Assembly (NCBI GenBank): GCA_902519435.1
Contig: CABYKC010000001.1
Coordinates: forward strand, 22,445-86,444
Length of the DNA: 64,000 bases
Origin: an uncultured Alphaproteobacteria bacterium
GTDB taxonomy: Bacteria > Pseudomonadota > Alphaproteobacteria > HIMB59 > GCA-002718135
Reading direction: 5' to 3'
The notes under the pieces are model-generated. The model saw only the letters and a list, made by a program, of their open reading frames with translations. It did not search any database and was not told the origin of the DNA. Below are positions 16,496-27,227 of the stretch, one piece after another; position 1 is the stretch's first letter; the number at the start of each line of letters is the position of its first letter. A program made the translations under genes and the position numbers.

Positions 16496-18366
16496 ATTTT
16501 ATTATACTGTTTTAAATAAAGAATGACTTCATCTGCTAATTCTTCTGCAGATTTTATTTTTGTTTCTAAAATGATTTCAGGTGATGACGGTATTTCATAA
16601 TTAGAGTCAATACCTGTAAAATTTTTTAATTTGCCAGATCTAGCTTTTTTGTACAAACCTTTTGGATCTCTTTTTTCACACTCCTCAATTGGGGTATCAA
16701 CATATATTTCGATAAATTCATCACTTTCTACTAATGCACGAGCCATTTTTCTTTCAGATTTAAAAGGTGAAATAAAAGAAACAATTGTTATTAGTCCTGC
16801 ATCAACCATTAATCTAGATACTTCTGAAATTCTCCGTATATTTTCAACACGATCTACATCAGTAAATCCTAAATCTTTATTTAATCCATGTCTAACATTG
16901 TCACCGTCTAATAAGTAAGTATGCTTTCCAAGTTTATGCAACTTTTGCTCGATTATATTAGCTATAGTAGATTTTCCTGACCCTGATAATCCTGTAAACC
17001 ATAAAACACATGGCTTTTGTCCATTTATAGAGGATCGTAAATTTTTATTTATTGACATTTGATGCCATGAAATATTTGACGCTCTTCTCAGCTCATGCTC
17101 AATAACACCTGCTCCTACAGTTTGATTATTGAATTGGTCAATTATGACAAAACTTCCTAATTTTTTATTATTTTTATAGGGATTAAAAATTGTATTTTTA
17201 TTTAATGCAACTTTGGCGTATCCTATTTCATTTAAGTTTAAAAATTTTGAAGCAGTTTTTTCGAATGAATTAATATTTATTTTATGAACTAAATCTGTAA
17301 TTTTCCCTATTGTTTGAAAGTTTATAAACTTAAAGATATAATTTCTTTCAGGTATCATTTGTTCTTTATTCATCCAAATAATATGAGATGCAAATTGATC
17401 AGATAAAAAATAATTATGGTTTTTAACAGAGCATAATAAATCACCTCTAGAAATATCAACTTCTTTGTCCAATGTTAGTGTTACCGCTTGCCCTTTAACG
17501 GCAAAGTCACTCTCTCCTTTTGGAGTTAATATTTTGATAATTTTAATTTTCTCTTTGCTTGAAAAGACGTGAACCTCATCATTAACTTTTATTTTTCCTG
17601 AAGTGATTGTACCACTATATCCTCTAAATTTAGAGCTCAATCTATTAACAAATTGTACTGGTAATGAAAAAATTTCTTCTTCTAAAGTGTCTTTTAAGCT
17701 AATTTCTTCAAGTTCATCAATTAAAGATTTTCCATTGTACCAAGATATGTTTGTATTTTTTTGAAATACATTATCACTAACTAAAGCAGATATTGGAATA
17801 AACTTTTGTAAATTAAAATTAAATTCTCCTGCAAAGTTTTTAAAAGAAGCAATTATATCTTTAAATTTTTTTTCATCATAATTGATTAAATCCATTTTAT
17901 TTACTGCAACTATAATATTTTCAATACCGAGAAGAGATAAAATAAATGTGTGTCTTTTTGTTTGGTCAAGAATACCTTTAGTTGCGTCAACTAGTATAAT
18001 GCCAACATCTGAGTTCGATGCTCCTGTAACCATATTGCGTGTGTATTCCTCATGGCCAGGAGTATCAGCAATAATAAATTTACATTTTTCCGTTTCAAAA
18101 TAACGATAAGCAACATCTATAGTTATTCCCTGCTCTCTTTCAGCTTGTAAACCATCAATTAATAATGCTAAATCAATTTCCTTACCTTGTGTGCCATACT
18201 TTTCACTTTCAATCTTAGTTTGACTTAACTGATCACTATAAATATTTTTTGAATCAAATAATAGTCTGCCAATGAGTGTTGATTTGCCATCATCTACAGA
18301 ACCACAAGTTAAAATTTTTAATTGTTTTTTACCATTTTGATTTTGAAAAAAAGTTTCTATGTCCAT
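16492..18366 (-). CDS. cysNC: Bifunctional sulfate adenylyltransferase subunit 1/adenylylsulfate kinase
   Basis: A 624-residue fusion. The N-terminal part is CysN, a GTPase with GSVDDGKST (22-30), DTPGHEEYT (101-109) and NKMD (156-159), which drives APS synthesis by CysD. The C-terminal part is CysC, APS kinase, with P-loop GLSGSGKST (459-467) and [10 protein letters not shown]. This is the NodQ-like arrangement. The start overlaps the cysD stop by one base (TAATG). The product PAPS can feed sulfate reduction or sulfation; no PAPS reductase or sulfite reductase lies in this window. Its stop overlaps that of the convergent HisD-like gene by four bases (TTAA). Confidence 0.93.
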   Translation of the reverse strand: MDIETFFQNQNGKKQLKILTCGSVDDGKSTLIGRLLFDSKNIYSDQLSQTKIESEKYGTQGKEIDLALLIDGLQAEREQGITIDVAYRYFETEKCKFIIADTPGHEEYTRNMVTGASNSDVGIILVDATKGILDQTKRHTFILSLLGIENIIVAVNKMDLINYDEKKFKDIIASFKNFAGEFNFNLQKFIPISALVSDNVFQKNTNISWYNGKSLIDELEEISLKDTLEEEIFSLPVQFVNRLSSKFRGYSGTITSGKIKVNDEVHVFSSKEKIKIIKILTPKGESDFAVKGQAVTLTLDKEVDISRGDLLCSVKNHNYFLSDQFASHIIWMNKEQMIPERNYIFKFINFQTIGKITDLVHKININSFEKTASKFLNLNEIGYAKVALNKNTIFNPYKNNKKLGSFVIIDQFNNQTVGAGVIEHELRRASNISWHQMSINKNLRSSINGQKPCVLWFTGLSGSGKSTIANIIEQKLHKLGKHTYLLDGDNVRHGLNKDLGFTDVDRVENIRRISEVSRLMVDAGLITIVSFISPFKSERKMARALVESDEFIEIYVDTPIEECEKRDPKGLYKKARSGKLKNFTGIDSNYEIPSSPEIILETKIKSAEELADEVILYLKQYNKI

Positions 18367-19265
18367 TAAAAATAACCTTCTTGTTTTTTTTTCTCCATAG
18401 ATCCAATTTGATCATTATCAATAAGTCTTCCTTGTCTTTCTGAATATTTTGACTCTAGTAATTCAATAATGATTTCTTCAACAGTGGTTGAATCAGACTC
18501 CACAGCAGCAGTTAATGGATAGCAACCCAATGTTCTAAATCTTACTTTTTTTTGTTCTATTTTTTCATTTTTTTTAATTTTTAAACGATCATCATCAACC
18601 ATAATCATCATATCATTTCTTCTAATAATTGGTCTTATTTTGGAAAAATATAGCGGAACTAGTGGAATGTTTTCCTGATATATGTATTGCCAAATATCTA
18701 TTTCAGTCCAATTAGATAATGGAAAAACTCTAACACTTTCACCTTGATCTATTTTAGTATTGAACAAATTCCAAAGCTCTGGTTTTTGATTTTTTGGATC
18801 CCAACGATGTTTTTTATCTCTAAATGAAAAAATTCTTTCTTTTGCTCGTGATTTTTCTTCATCCCTTCTAGCACCTCCAAATGCAGCATCAAATTTATAT
18901 TTATCTAATGCTTGTATTAATGACTGTGTTTTCATTACATCTGTATGAATTTTTGAGCCACTAGAAATAGGATTTATATTATTACGCACTCCTTCTTGGT
19001 TGATATGAACTAATAAGTCCAAATTATACTTCTTAGAAATCTCATCTCTAAAGTTTATCATTTCTTTGAACTTCCATGTTGTATCAATATGCATAAACTT
19101 GAAAGGAATTTTATTTGGATAAAATGCTTTTTGAGCTAGGTGAAGCATTACTGATGAGTCTTTTCCTATTGAATAAAGCATTACAGGATTGACAAATTCT
19201 GAAGCAACCTCTCTTATTATGTATATACTTTCTGACTCTAATTTATCTATATGTGATAATTTCAT
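18366..19265 (-). CDS. cysD: Sulfate adenylyltransferase subunit 2
   Basis: A 299-residue PP-loop ATP pyrophosphatase. The PP-loop reads [10 protein letters not shown] (31-40), the version usual in CysD/NodP. Further family segments are [18 protein letters not shown] near 147 and the C-terminal [14 protein letters not shown]. With CysN it makes adenosine 5'-phosphosulfate from ATP and sulfate in the cytoplasm. It is the second gene of a cysQ-like, cysD, cysNC run with one-base or no gaps, so the three are coexpressed. Confidence 0.95.
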   Translation of the reverse strand: MKLSHIDKLESESIYIIREVASEFVNPVMLYSIGKDSSVMLHLAQKAFYPNKIPFKFMHIDTTWKFKEMINFRDEISKKYNLDLLVHINQEGVRNNINPISSGSKIHTDVMKTQSLIQALDKYKFDAAFGGARRDEEKSRAKERIFSFRDKKHRWDPKNQKPELWNLFNTKIDQGESVRVFPLSNWTEIDIWQYIYQENIPLVPLYFSKIRPIIRRNDMMIMVDDDRLKIKKNEKIEQKKVRFRTLGCYPLTAAVESDSTTVEEIIIELLESKYSERQGRLIDNDQIGSMEKKKQEGYF

Positions 19266-19266
19266 A

Positions 19267-20070
19267 TTAATTTAGTTTAGCAACATTCCCATAAGCTAAG
19301 AAATTTGGATTAATAATATTCTCCTTAGTATTGTACAAAATTTCTGTATTATCAAATGATTTTAATTTACCACCAGCTTGCTCTAAAATTACATGTCCTG
19401 CTGCAATATCCCATTCAGAAGTTGGCCCTAATCTAGGATAAATATCTGCAGTTCCCTCTGCTAAAAAACAAAACTTTAATGAACTCCCAATTGAAATAAG
19501 CTCATACTGTGAAAAATTTTTTTCAACCCACGTATGAAATTCTTTATTTGAATGAGAACGACTTCCTATAATTTTAATTTTAGAAGGAATATTCTTATTT
19601 ATATTGATTTTTTTAAATTCAGTTAGTGTATTTATATTATCCTGAGTAATTAATTTGTACGAACCATTATTTTTTATTCCATAATACAATAAAGATTTCT
19701 CTGGCGCATAGATAACTCCAAAAATGGGTAAATTATTTTCAATTAATGAAATATTTACAGTAAATTCACCATTTCTATTTACAAATTCTTTAGTTCCATC
19801 AAGTGGATCAATAAGCCAATATTTATTCCATGCTCTTCTTGTCTCCCAATTGACTAAACTCTCTTCAGTTAGAATGGGAATATTTTTTTCAATTTCTATC
19901 AATCTTTTTTTAATGAGATTATTTGAATTAATGTCTGCTTCTGTAATTGGTGAATTATCTGCTTTTAAATCTACATTAAAAAAATTTTTGTATATTTTTA
20001 ATATTTCTTTACCTGCATCTATGGCAATATTTAAAATATCTAAAACAACTTCTTGATTATTTAAATTCAT
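19267..20070 (-). CDS. cysQ: 3'(2'),5'-bisphosphate nucleotidase
   Basis: A 267-residue inositol-monophosphatase-superfamily enzyme. Metal-binding motifs are EE at 69-70, DPLDGT (88-93) and EWDIAAGH near 219. CysQ removes the 3' phosphate from PAP, the by-product of PAPS-using reactions, or degrades PAPS itself. Its place directly upstream of cysD and cysNC supports this over a generic inositol phosphatase. The gap to cysD is one base. Confidence 0.88.
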   Translation of the reverse strand: MNLNNQEVVLDILNIAIDAGKEILKIYKNFFNVDLKADNSPITEADINSNNLIKKRLIEIEKNIPILTEESLVNWETRRAWNKYWLIDPLDGTKEFVNRNGEFTVNISLIENNLPIFGVIYAPEKSLLYYGIKNNGSYKLITQDNINTLTEFKKININKNIPSKIKIIGSRSHSNKEFHTWVEKNFSQYELISIGSSLKFCFLAEGTADIYPRLGPTSEWDIAAGHVILEQAGGKLKSFDNTEILYNTKENIINPNFLAYGNVAKLN

Positions 20071-20076
20071 ATTTTG

Positions 20077-20988
20077 TTAGATAAAAATATAATAGATATA
20101 GCCTAAATATAACGTTATACCCACACTTCCGTACAACCTACCAAGCTTTTTGAAAATTAACATAAAAACTAAAATAACAAAGGTAATCAACAGCATAAAA
20201 TATAAATCCTGTCTTGCTAAAATTTCTGGCATTCCAAAATTTCCAAAAAACGAACTTATACCTAAAACACCAAGAACGTTATAAATGTTTGAACCTAAAA
20301 TATTTCCTAATGCAAAATCTACTTTTCTTTTTAATGCTGACATTATGCCAATAACCAACTCAGGTAGAGAAGTGCCAAAAGCTATTAACGAAAGTCCAAT
20401 TACTGCTTCTGATACTTGCAATTTCTTAGCCAAACTAATTGCAGAATTTACAAATAAATCTGAACCATAAATTAAAAATATAATACCAAATATTATTAAT
20501 ATTAATGAAACAAATATTGAATATTCATCCTTATCTATATCCTCAACAAGGATAAATCCTTTTTTAATTTGAAAATACATTATAAAAGTCAAAACTATTA
20601 TAGATATGATTCCAAATAAATAATTAAAATAAAAATAACTCATAATTATCAAACAAATACCTAGAGCTATATTGATCCACGCCTGATTAATTTGGTTGCT
20701 GTTAATGTTTTTTATAGGCACAATGATCGTTGTTGCTGCCATTACTAAGATTAGATTTGCTATATTACTTCCTACAACAGCACCTAAAGCTAAATCTGAG
20801 TGATTATTTAAGATTGCATTAATACTACTTGCAAGTTCGGGAAGAGAGGTACCTGCAGCAACTATTACAACGCCTATAGCAAAAAGAGAAATATTTAGTT
20901 TTTTTCCAAAACTAACAGACCCTCTTATTAAGATTTCAGCTCCGACAACTAGAATTGCTAAGCCAAGTATTAATATTAATATATCCAC
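20077..20988 (-). CDS. Calcium/sodium antiporter of the CaCA family (YrbG-like)
   Basis: A 303-residue membrane protein with about ten helices and the two alpha-repeats that define cation/Ca exchangers: GTSLPELASSI near residue 46 and GTSLPELVIGI near 206. The two halves are inverted repeats that together form the ion site. The apparent start at 20988 is GTG. It is the first gene before cysQ, cysD and cysNC, six bases upstream, and could be cotranscribed. No functional link to sulfur metabolism is evident. Confidence 0.87.
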   Translation of the reverse strand: MDILILILGLAILVVGAEILIRGSVSFGKKLNISLFAIGVVIVAAGTSLPELASSINAILNNHSDLALGAVVGSNIANLILVMAATTIIVPIKNINSNQINQAWINIALGICLIIMSYFYFNYLFGIISIIVLTFIMYFQIKKGFILVEDIDKDEYSIFVSLILIIFGIIFLIYGSDLFVNSAISLAKKLQVSEAVIGLSLIAFGTSLPELVIGIMSALKRKVDFALGNILGSNIYNVLGVLGISSFFGNFGMPEILARQDLYFMLLITFVILVFMLIFKKLGRLYGSVGITLYLGYIYYIFI

Positions 20989-21069
20989 TAATGAAATTAT
21001 AATTGTTTAAAGTTAGTTACATAATAATTTAGCAAATATATACTTAAATAATTAAATTTCTTGCAAACT

Positions 21070-22674
21070 ATGAATGAAAGCTTTGATTACATTATTATTG
21101 GTGCTGGAACAGCTGGTTGTATATTAGCAAATAGACTAACTGAAAATGAAAACATTAAAGTACTTTTAATTGAAGCTGGAGGAAAAGACACTAATCCTTG
21201 GATACATATTCCAGGTGGTTATTTTAAAACAATGCATAATCCAAAAACTGATTGGTGCTTCACAACTGAAGAGGAAAAATATTGTAATAATAGAAAAATG
21301 CTTATTCCAAGAGGAAAAACATTGGGTGGAAGTTCATCAATTAACGGAATGCTATATATAAGAGGACATGCAAATGACTACAATTACTGGAGACAATTAG
21401 GAAACATTGGTTGGTCATGGGAGGACGTATTACCGTATTTCAAAAAATCTGAAGATTACAGAATTTCTAAAAGTGAATTTCATGGTACCGACGGACCTAT
21501 CAAAGTGGAAAAAATAAGATCAAATTTTAAATTATTGGATCTATTTTTAGAAGCTTCTCAAGAATTTGGATACAAAAAAAATGAGGACTTTAATAACGGT
21601 GACAATGAAGGAATGGGTTATTTCCCTATGACAATTGATAAAGGTTTTAGATGTAGTTCTGCTGTTGCCTTTCTTAATCCTATCAAAAATAGAAAAAATT
21701 TAAAAATTTTAACAAATTCACATGTTAAAAACATAAGCTTTGAAAACTTAAGAGCAAAAGAAGTAAATCTATGGAAAGATAATCAAGAACTTTCATTTTC
21801 TGTAAATAAAGAGGTTTTATTGTCTGCAGGAACAATTGGATCTCCTCACATATTACAGGCTTCGGGTATCGGTCCAGGTAAATTATTAAATGAAAATAAT
21901 ATTAATATTGTAAAAGAAATTAATGGTGTTGGGAGAAATTTAACTGATCATTTAATGTTAAGACCAGTGTACAAAATTAAAAACTTAGAAACATTAAATG
22001 ATATATATCATAGTTTTACTAAAAAATTTTTAACAAGTTTAAATTATTTAATTTACAGAAAAGGACCATTAACGGTTGGGGCAAGTTATTTGTGTGGCTT
22101 TATTAAAAGTGATTCTTATTTAGAAAATCCTAATTTACAATTTCATATTTCTCCAGCTAGTACTGATTTATTAGGAAAAGCAGGGCTACACAAATTTCCA
22201 GCATTTACTCCAACAATTACAAATATTCGTCCAACAAGTAGAGGATCTATAGAAATTAAATCTTCAGATACAAGAATTTATCCTAAAATAAAAATGAACT
22301 ACTTATCTACTGATGAAGATAGGGAAATTGCAGGTAAGTCTTTAAAAATTGTAAGAAAAGTTGTTTTAGAATCAAAGGCATTTAAAAAGTATGAACCTGT
22401 AGAATATAGACCGGGAATACAATTTAAAGATAATGAATCTCTCGCTAAGGAAGCTGGTAAATTTGCAAACACTATTTTTCATCCAGTAAGTACATGTAAA
22501 ATGGGTAATGATGAAAACTCAGTAGTAAGTGATAATCTTAAAGTAAAAGGAATAAATAACTTAAGAGTTGTTGATGCATCTGTGATGCCAACTATAACAT
22601 CAGGTAATACAAATGCTCCTACTATGATGATTGCTGAAAAAGCATCAGACTTAATTATTAACGATCAGAAATAA
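21070..22674 (+). CDS. GMC-family flavoprotein oxidoreductase (choline-dehydrogenase-like; candidate isethionate dehydrogenase)
   Basis: A 534-residue FAD enzyme counted from the ATG at 21070; a TTG nine bases earlier is in frame but less likely. The FAD motif is GAGTAG (11-16); GGSSSINGMLYIRGHANDYN (about residue 92) and the second GMC signature SAGTIGSPHILQ follow. The catalytic His region is HPVSTCKMG and the end has NTNAPTMMIAEKASDLI. GMC enzymes of this type oxidise choline and other alcohols. The stop touches the stop of xsc, and isethionate dehydrogenase IseJ, which feeds Xsc, is a known GMC member, so isethionate is a plausible substrate. This is inference; choline remains possible. 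Confidence 0.85.
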   Translation: MNESFDYIIIGAGTAGCILANRLTENENIKVLLIEAGGKDTNPWIHIPGGYFKTMHNPKTDWCFTTEEEKYCNNRKMLIPRGKTLGGSSSINGMLYIRGHANDYNYWRQLGNIGWSWEDVLPYFKKSEDYRISKSEFHGTDGPIKVEKIRSNFKLLDLFLEASQEFGYKKNEDFNNGDNEGMGYFPMTIDKGFRCSSAVAFLNPIKNRKNLKILTNSHVKNISFENLRAKEVNLWKDNQELSFSVNKEVLLSAGTIGSPHILQASGIGPGKLLNENNINIVKEINGVGRNLTDHLMLRPVYKIKNLETLNDIYHSFTKKFLTSLNYLIYRKGPLTVGASYLCGFIKSDSYLENPNLQFHISPASTDLLGKAGLHKFPAFTPTITNIRPTSRGSIEIKSSDTRIYPKIKMNYLSTDEDREIAGKSLKIVRKVVLESKAFKKYEPVEYRPGIQFKDNESLAKEAGKFANTIFHPVSTCKMGNDENSVVSDNLKVKGINNLRVVDASVMPTITSGNTNAPTMMIAEKASDLIINDQK

Positions 22675-24444
22675 TTATTGAACTACTGTATCTTTAGGAT
22701 CAATTCCAGCAACTTCAACTGGTGCTTTCATAGCATCTCTTCTAAAAGGTTCACCTAGTTCTTGATTTAACATAACTTCTATAAAAGTAGTTACGCCTTT
22801 CATTTGATCTTTGCAAGATTGTTGTAAAGCTTCTGTTAGTTCCTCTTGAGTATAAACTTTAACACCTTTAAATCCACATGCTTCTGCAATCTTTGCATAG
22901 CTTAATTTAGGATCAAGTTCTGTTCCAACAAAATTATTATTGTACCAAAGTGTAGTATTTCTTTTCTCAGCTCCCCATTGATAATTTCTAAAAATTATCA
23001 TTGTGATGTTTGGCCAACCTTCTCTATTACAAGAAGTCATTTCACTCATACTAATTCCAAATGCGCCATCCCCTGCAAAGCCAACAACTGGTGTATTAGG
23101 ACAACCTATCTTTGCTCCAATTACAGATGGAAAACCATACCCACATGGCCCAAATAAACCAGGTGCCAAATACTTTCTACCATTCTCAAATGTTGGATAT
23201 GCATTACCGATTGCACAATTATTTCCTATATCACTTGATATAATTGCATCTTCAGGAAGACCTGCTTGAATAGCTCGCCATGCCATTCTTGGTGACATTT
23301 TTTCTGGCTCTCTATCTCGTGAATCTTTATTCCAAGATGTGCCAGGATCATCTTCTTCATGATCAAGGCCAGTTAATGTTTGTAGCCAAGCTGACTTTGT
23401 CGTATGTATTAACTCTTCTCTTTCTTTTCGATATTGATCTCCTGCATTTGTTGTAAGGTTTTCTAAAATTTGTTCTGCAACTAGTTTTGCATCTCCACAA
23501 ATACCAACACTTATTTTTTTTGTTAAACCAATACGATCAGAATTTATATCAACTTGAATGACATCTGCATTTTTTGGCCAATAATCTATTCCATAACCTG
23601 GTAAAGTTGAGAAAGGGTTTAATCTTGTGCCAAGTGCTAAAACTACATCTGCTTTAGATATTATTTCCATAGCTGCTTTAGATCCATTGTATCCTAAAGG
23701 ACCAACCGCAAGAGGATGTTTGCCCGGAAAACTATCATTATGCTGATATCCGCAAGCAACTGGAGCACTTAATTTTTCTGCAAGTTTTTTACAATCATCA
23801 ATAGCGTCAGCTAAAATCACTCCAGCACCAGATAAAATAACTGGGAATTTTGCATTAGATAAAAGATTTGCGGCTTCTTTAATTGCTTCAACTCCACCAG
23901 AAGGCCTTTCAAATTTAATAATAGGTGGCAGATCAATATCAACAATTTGGGTCCAAAAATCTCTTGGTATATTTAATTGAGCAGGAGCAGATCCTTTTAT
24001 AGCTTTTGAAATAACTCTATTTAAAACTTCTGCAACTCTAGATGGATCTCTTACTTCTTCTTGATAACAAACCATATCTTTAAATAAGTTCATTTGCTCA
24101 ACTTCTTGGAAACCCCCTTGACCAATGGTTTTATTAGCTGCCTGAGGAGTAACCAAAAGCATTGGAGTATGATTCCAAAAAGCAGTTTTTATAGGTGTGA
24201 CCAAGCCAGTTATACCAGGTCCATTTTGCGCAATACACATTGCAATTTTACCAGTTGATCTAGTATAGCCATCAGCCATAATTCCGCCATTTGACTCATG
24301 AGCAACATCCCAAAATGTTATTCCAGCTTTAGGAAAAAGATCTGAAATAGGCATAAATGCAGATCCAATTATTCCAAAAGCGTGTTGAATACCGTGTTTT
24401 TGTAAAACTTTTACGAAAGCCTCTTCTGTTGTCATTTTTGCCAT
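22675..24444 (-). CDS. xsc: Sulfoacetaldehyde acetyltransferase
   Basis: A thiamine-diphosphate enzyme of 589 residues from the ATG at 24444, chosen because AAAGG precedes it by seven bases; a TTG start at 24450 is less likely. It opens with MAKMTTEEAFVKVLQKHGI. GSAFMPISDLFPKAG near 27, the TPP-binding GDGAFGISMSEM and NYQWGAEKRNTTLWY near 489 are typical of Xsc and differ from acetolactate synthase. The enzyme converts sulfoacetaldehyde plus phosphate to acetyl phosphate and sulfite, the desulfonation step for taurine, isethionate and related C2 sulfonates. Acetyl phosphate is probably processed by the phosphotransacetylase at 616-1515. Confidence 0.93.
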   Translation of the reverse strand: MAKMTTEEAFVKVLQKHGIQHAFGIIGSAFMPISDLFPKAGITFWDVAHESNGGIMADGYTRSTGKIAMCIAQNGPGITGLVTPIKTAFWNHTPMLLVTPQAANKTIGQGGFQEVEQMNLFKDMVCYQEEVRDPSRVAEVLNRVISKAIKGSAPAQLNIPRDFWTQIVDIDLPPIIKFERPSGGVEAIKEAANLLSNAKFPVILSGAGVILADAIDDCKKLAEKLSAPVACGYQHNDSFPGKHPLAVGPLGYNGSKAAMEIISKADVVLALGTRLNPFSTLPGYGIDYWPKNADVIQVDINSDRIGLTKKISVGICGDAKLVAEQILENLTTNAGDQYRKEREELIHTTKSAWLQTLTGLDHEEDDPGTSWNKDSRDREPEKMSPRMAWRAIQAGLPEDAIISSDIGNNCAIGNAYPTFENGRKYLAPGLFGPCGYGFPSVIGAKIGCPNTPVVGFAGDGAFGISMSEMTSCNREGWPNITMIIFRNYQWGAEKRNTTLWYNNNFVGTELDPKLSYAKIAEACGFKGVKVYTQEELTEALQQSCKDQMKGVTTFIEVMLNQELGEPFRRDAMKAPVEVAGIDPKDTVVQ

Positions 24445-24577
24445 AATCAAACCTTTAATATATTATTCTTACCTACATTAAATTAATTATTAAATGAACT
24501 ACAATAATCTTGTTAGTTATTTATTAATTTTATAAAATTCCTATTTAATGAAAAAACAATAATTTACGATTGATAAA

Positions 24578-26410
24578 ATGACGCTTCTTGGACAAGAGAT
24601 TATTAAGGCCACATCTAAAACTTTACCAAATCAACCTGGTGTTTACCAAATGCAGGATGACAAAGGTAATATTTTATATATTGGAAAAGCAAAAGTATTA
24701 TCAAATAGAGTAAAGAATTACCTATCTCTGAATAACCTAACCAGAAGAATTCAAAGAATGGTTAGTCTAACTAAATCAATGAACTTTTTTGTAACCAATA
24801 CAGAATTAGAAGCAATCATCCTTGAATGTAATTTAATTAAAAAACATAAACCAAGATTTAATGTTCTTTTAAGAGACGATAAATCATTCCCTTATATATT
24901 TATTTCATCAGAACATGATTTTCCTAGAATTGAAAAACACCGCGGTCCTCAAAAGAAAAAGGGGAGATATTATGGGCCATTTGCAAGTCCAGATGCAGTA
25001 AATAGAACTATAAATACCATACAACGAATATTTCTTTTAAGGTCATGCACTGATAAAGAGGTAAATGTAGGAAATAAATTGTGCTTCAATTATTATCTTA
25101 AAAGATGTTCTGGTCCTTGTGGAGGAAAAATTACGAAAGAAGCCTACTCAAAATTAATAGAGGCAGCAGATGATTTTCTAAGTAGTGGTAACTCTCAAAA
25201 AATACAAAAAAATTTTACAGATCAAATGTATAAAGCGTCAAAAAAAAATAATTTTGAATTAGCTGCGTCTTTAAGAGATAGACTTAAAGCTTTAAGGCAT
25301 ATTGAACAAAATAATTCAATTAAGATTAAGGATATAAAAAATGCTGATATTTTTGCAATAACTTCAAATGAAGGAAAAACATGTATTTATGGAAGTTTTT
25401 TTAGAAATAATACATCTTATGGTGGCAAAGCTTTCTACCCAGATCATGACAGCTTATTGGATCATGAAGAAATAATGTTAGGCTTCCTAAATATATTTTA
25501 TGCAGAAAAAGATATTCCTGAAACAATTATTACTAACATAACTATTGATAAAAAAAATAATTCACAAATTTTAGGAAAAAATTTTGATAAAACAAAATTC
25601 ATTAAACCATTAAAAGGGCCTAAAAAAAATTTACTTAAATTTGCAGAAAAAAATTCTAAAATAAACTTAGATATTAAATTAAATAAACTAAGATCTTTCG
25701 ATAATTTTAATTCAGAAATAAAAAAAATATTTAAACTCAAAGATGAAATTATAAAAATAGAAGCTTACGATAACAGCCATACATTTGGAAAACATCCAAT
25801 AGGTGTAATGGTTGCCTACAATCAAAATGGATTTATAAAATCTAATTATAGAAAATTTAATATTCGATTTGATCTTGAAGAAAACAAAAATAAAGTTGAT
25901 GATTATTATATGATGAAAGAAATGCTTATAAGGAGGTTTAATAATTCAAAATTTCAAGATGAATTAGATTTGCCAAGTTTATTGCTTATAGATGGAGGCA
26001 AAGGACAATACAATTCTGCAAAAAAGGTTTTAGATAGTTTAAAAATAGATATACCAATTATCTCTATGGCAAAGGGTGAGGAAAGAGATGCAGGTAGAGA
26101 GATTCTGATACATGATAAATTTACACATAGATTAAATGAAAATAATCCACTTCTTCATTTTTTACAAAATATTAGAGATGAGGTTCATAGATTTGCAATA
26201 ACAACTCATCGATCAAAGAGAGCAAAGATGAGCGTCAAATCTGTATTTGATGATATAGAGGGAGTAGGCCCTGAAAGAAAGAAAATTTTAAAAAAACACT
26301 TTGGCACAGTGGAGAAATTAAAATTAGCTAGTTTAGATGAATTAAAAGAGGTTAAATCTATACCTGAGTCAATTCTAACAAAAATTTATGAATATTTTCA
26401 TAGCGTTTAA
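24578..26410 (+). CDS. uvrC: Excinuclease ABC subunit C
   Basis: A 610-residue UvrC. The N-terminal GIY-YIG nuclease has PGVYQMQDDKGNILYIGKAK (20-39) and the RFNVLLRDDKSFPYI stretch. A UVR motif for UvrB contact lies near 210. The RNase H-like C-terminal nuclease has EAYDNSHTFGKHPIGVMV and LLIDGGKGQY, and the end has tandem helix-hairpin-helix sequence (DIEGVGPERKKILKKHFG). It makes the two incisions of nucleotide excision repair with UvrA and UvrB. It is followed by pgsA, the usual order in many proteobacteria. Confidence 0.96.
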   Translation: MTLLGQEIIKATSKTLPNQPGVYQMQDDKGNILYIGKAKVLSNRVKNYLSLNNLTRRIQRMVSLTKSMNFFVTNTELEAIILECNLIKKHKPRFNVLLRDDKSFPYIFISSEHDFPRIEKHRGPQKKKGRYYGPFASPDAVNRTINTIQRIFLLRSCTDKEVNVGNKLCFNYYLKRCSGPCGGKITKEAYSKLIEAADDFLSSGNSQKIQKNFTDQMYKASKKNNFELAASLRDRLKALRHIEQNNSIKIKDIKNADIFAITSNEGKTCIYGSFFRNNTSYGGKAFYPDHDSLLDHEEIMLGFLNIFYAEKDIPETIITNITIDKKNNSQILGKNFDKTKFIKPLKGPKKNLLKFAEKNSKINLDIKLNKLRSFDNFNSEIKKIFKLKDEIIKIEAYDNSHTFGKHPIGVMVAYNQNGFIKSNYRKFNIRFDLEENKNKVDDYYMMKEMLIRRFNNSKFQDELDLPSLLLIDGGKGQYNSAKKVLDSLKIDIPIISMAKGEERDAGREILIHDKFTHRLNENNPLLHFLQNIRDEVHRFAITTHRSKRAKMSVKSVFDDIEGVGPERKKILKKHFGTVEKLKLASLDELKEVKSIPESILTKIYEYFHSV

Positions 26411-26437
26411 AAAATTCTTCATCTACAAAGAATAGTA

Positions 26438-26980
26438 ATGAATATATCAAATATTCTAACAATAATTAGAATAGCTATAATCCCAATTATAGTGCTTTGT
26501 ATATATTTTACGAATCCATACTTTGGCTGGATTGCCTTTATTTTATTTTGTTTGGCAGGAATAACAGATTACTTTGATGGTTATTTAGCAAGACTAAGAA
26601 ATGAAGTTACAAACTTTGGAACATTTTTAGATCCAATTGCAGATAAATTATTAGTAGCAGCAGTTATTCTTATTTTAACTTCTAAGGGTGTAATAAGAGA
26701 CTGGGATACTATTCCAGCCCTAATAATATTATTAAGAGAAATAACAGTATCAGGTTTAAGAGAATACTTAGCAGGGATAAAAATTAGTATACCAGTTTCA
26801 AGAATTGCAAAAGCAAAAACCTTTCTTCAACTAGCTGCACTTGGTTTACTTATTTTATCCGAGAGTAATTTAAATTTATTATTTATTATTTATTTAGGTA
26901 AGACTTTTCTATGGATTGCTGGAATTCTAACTCTCTATACAGCCTATGATTATATTAAAGGATCAATAAAACATTTTTAA
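26438..26980 (+). CDS. pgsA: CDP-diacylglycerol-glycerol-3-phosphate 3-phosphatidyltransferase
   Basis: A 180-residue inner-membrane enzyme of phosphatidylglycerol synthesis. The CDP-alcohol phosphotransferase signature is complete: DYFDGYLAR, then G, then LDPIADK (about 43-70). Several membrane helices surround it. It starts 27 bases after uvrC and one base before moaD, so it lies inside one long plus-strand run. Confidence 0.94.
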   Translation: MNISNILTIIRIAIIPIIVLCIYFTNPYFGWIAFILFCLAGITDYFDGYLARLRNEVTNFGTFLDPIADKLLVAAVILILTSKGVIRDWDTIPALIILLREITVSGLREYLAGIKISIPVSRIAKAKTFLQLAALGLLILSESNLNLLFIIYLGKTFLWIAGILTLYTAYDYIKGSIKHF

Positions 26981-26981
26981 A

Positions 26982-27227
26982 ATGAGAATTCGATATTTTG
27001 CTTGGATTAAAGATATAACAAATAAAGATGACGAAATAATTAATATAAATCACCCTAAAACCATACAAGAATTAAAAAAATATTTAGAAAGATTATATCC
27101 TGAACTAAAAAAACATTTTTTGCAAGATGTTTTAAGATTTGCAGTTAATCAGGAATATGTTTCAGAAAATTTGAATTTAAAACCAATTGATGAAATTGCA
27201 ATTTTTCCTCCAGTTAGTGGTGGGTGA
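26982..27227 (+). CDS. moaD: Molybdopterin synthase sulfur carrier subunit
   Basis: An 81-residue ubiquitin-fold protein ending in the required Gly-Gly (FPPVSGG). The terminal glycine is thiocarboxylated and donates sulfur to precursor Z with MoaE. Its stop TGA overlaps the moaE start (TGATG). The presence of moaDE implies molybdenum-cofactor enzymes elsewhere, for example a sulfite dehydrogenase that could deal with sulfite from Xsc (inference). Confidence 0.93.
   Translation: MRIRYFAWIKDITNKDDEIININHPKTIQELKKYLERLYPELKKHFLQDVLRFAVNQEYVSENLNLKPIDEIAIFPPVSGG

Noticed and set aside
22675..24444. Acetolactate synthase
   Set aside because: N-terminal and C-terminal motifs match sulfoacetaldehyde acetyltransferase, and no ilvN or ilvC is adjacent.
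24526..24539. Perfect 14-base palindrome of A and T between xsc and uvrC
   Set aside because: Pure A/T palindromes are expected by chance at this composition and it matches no other site.
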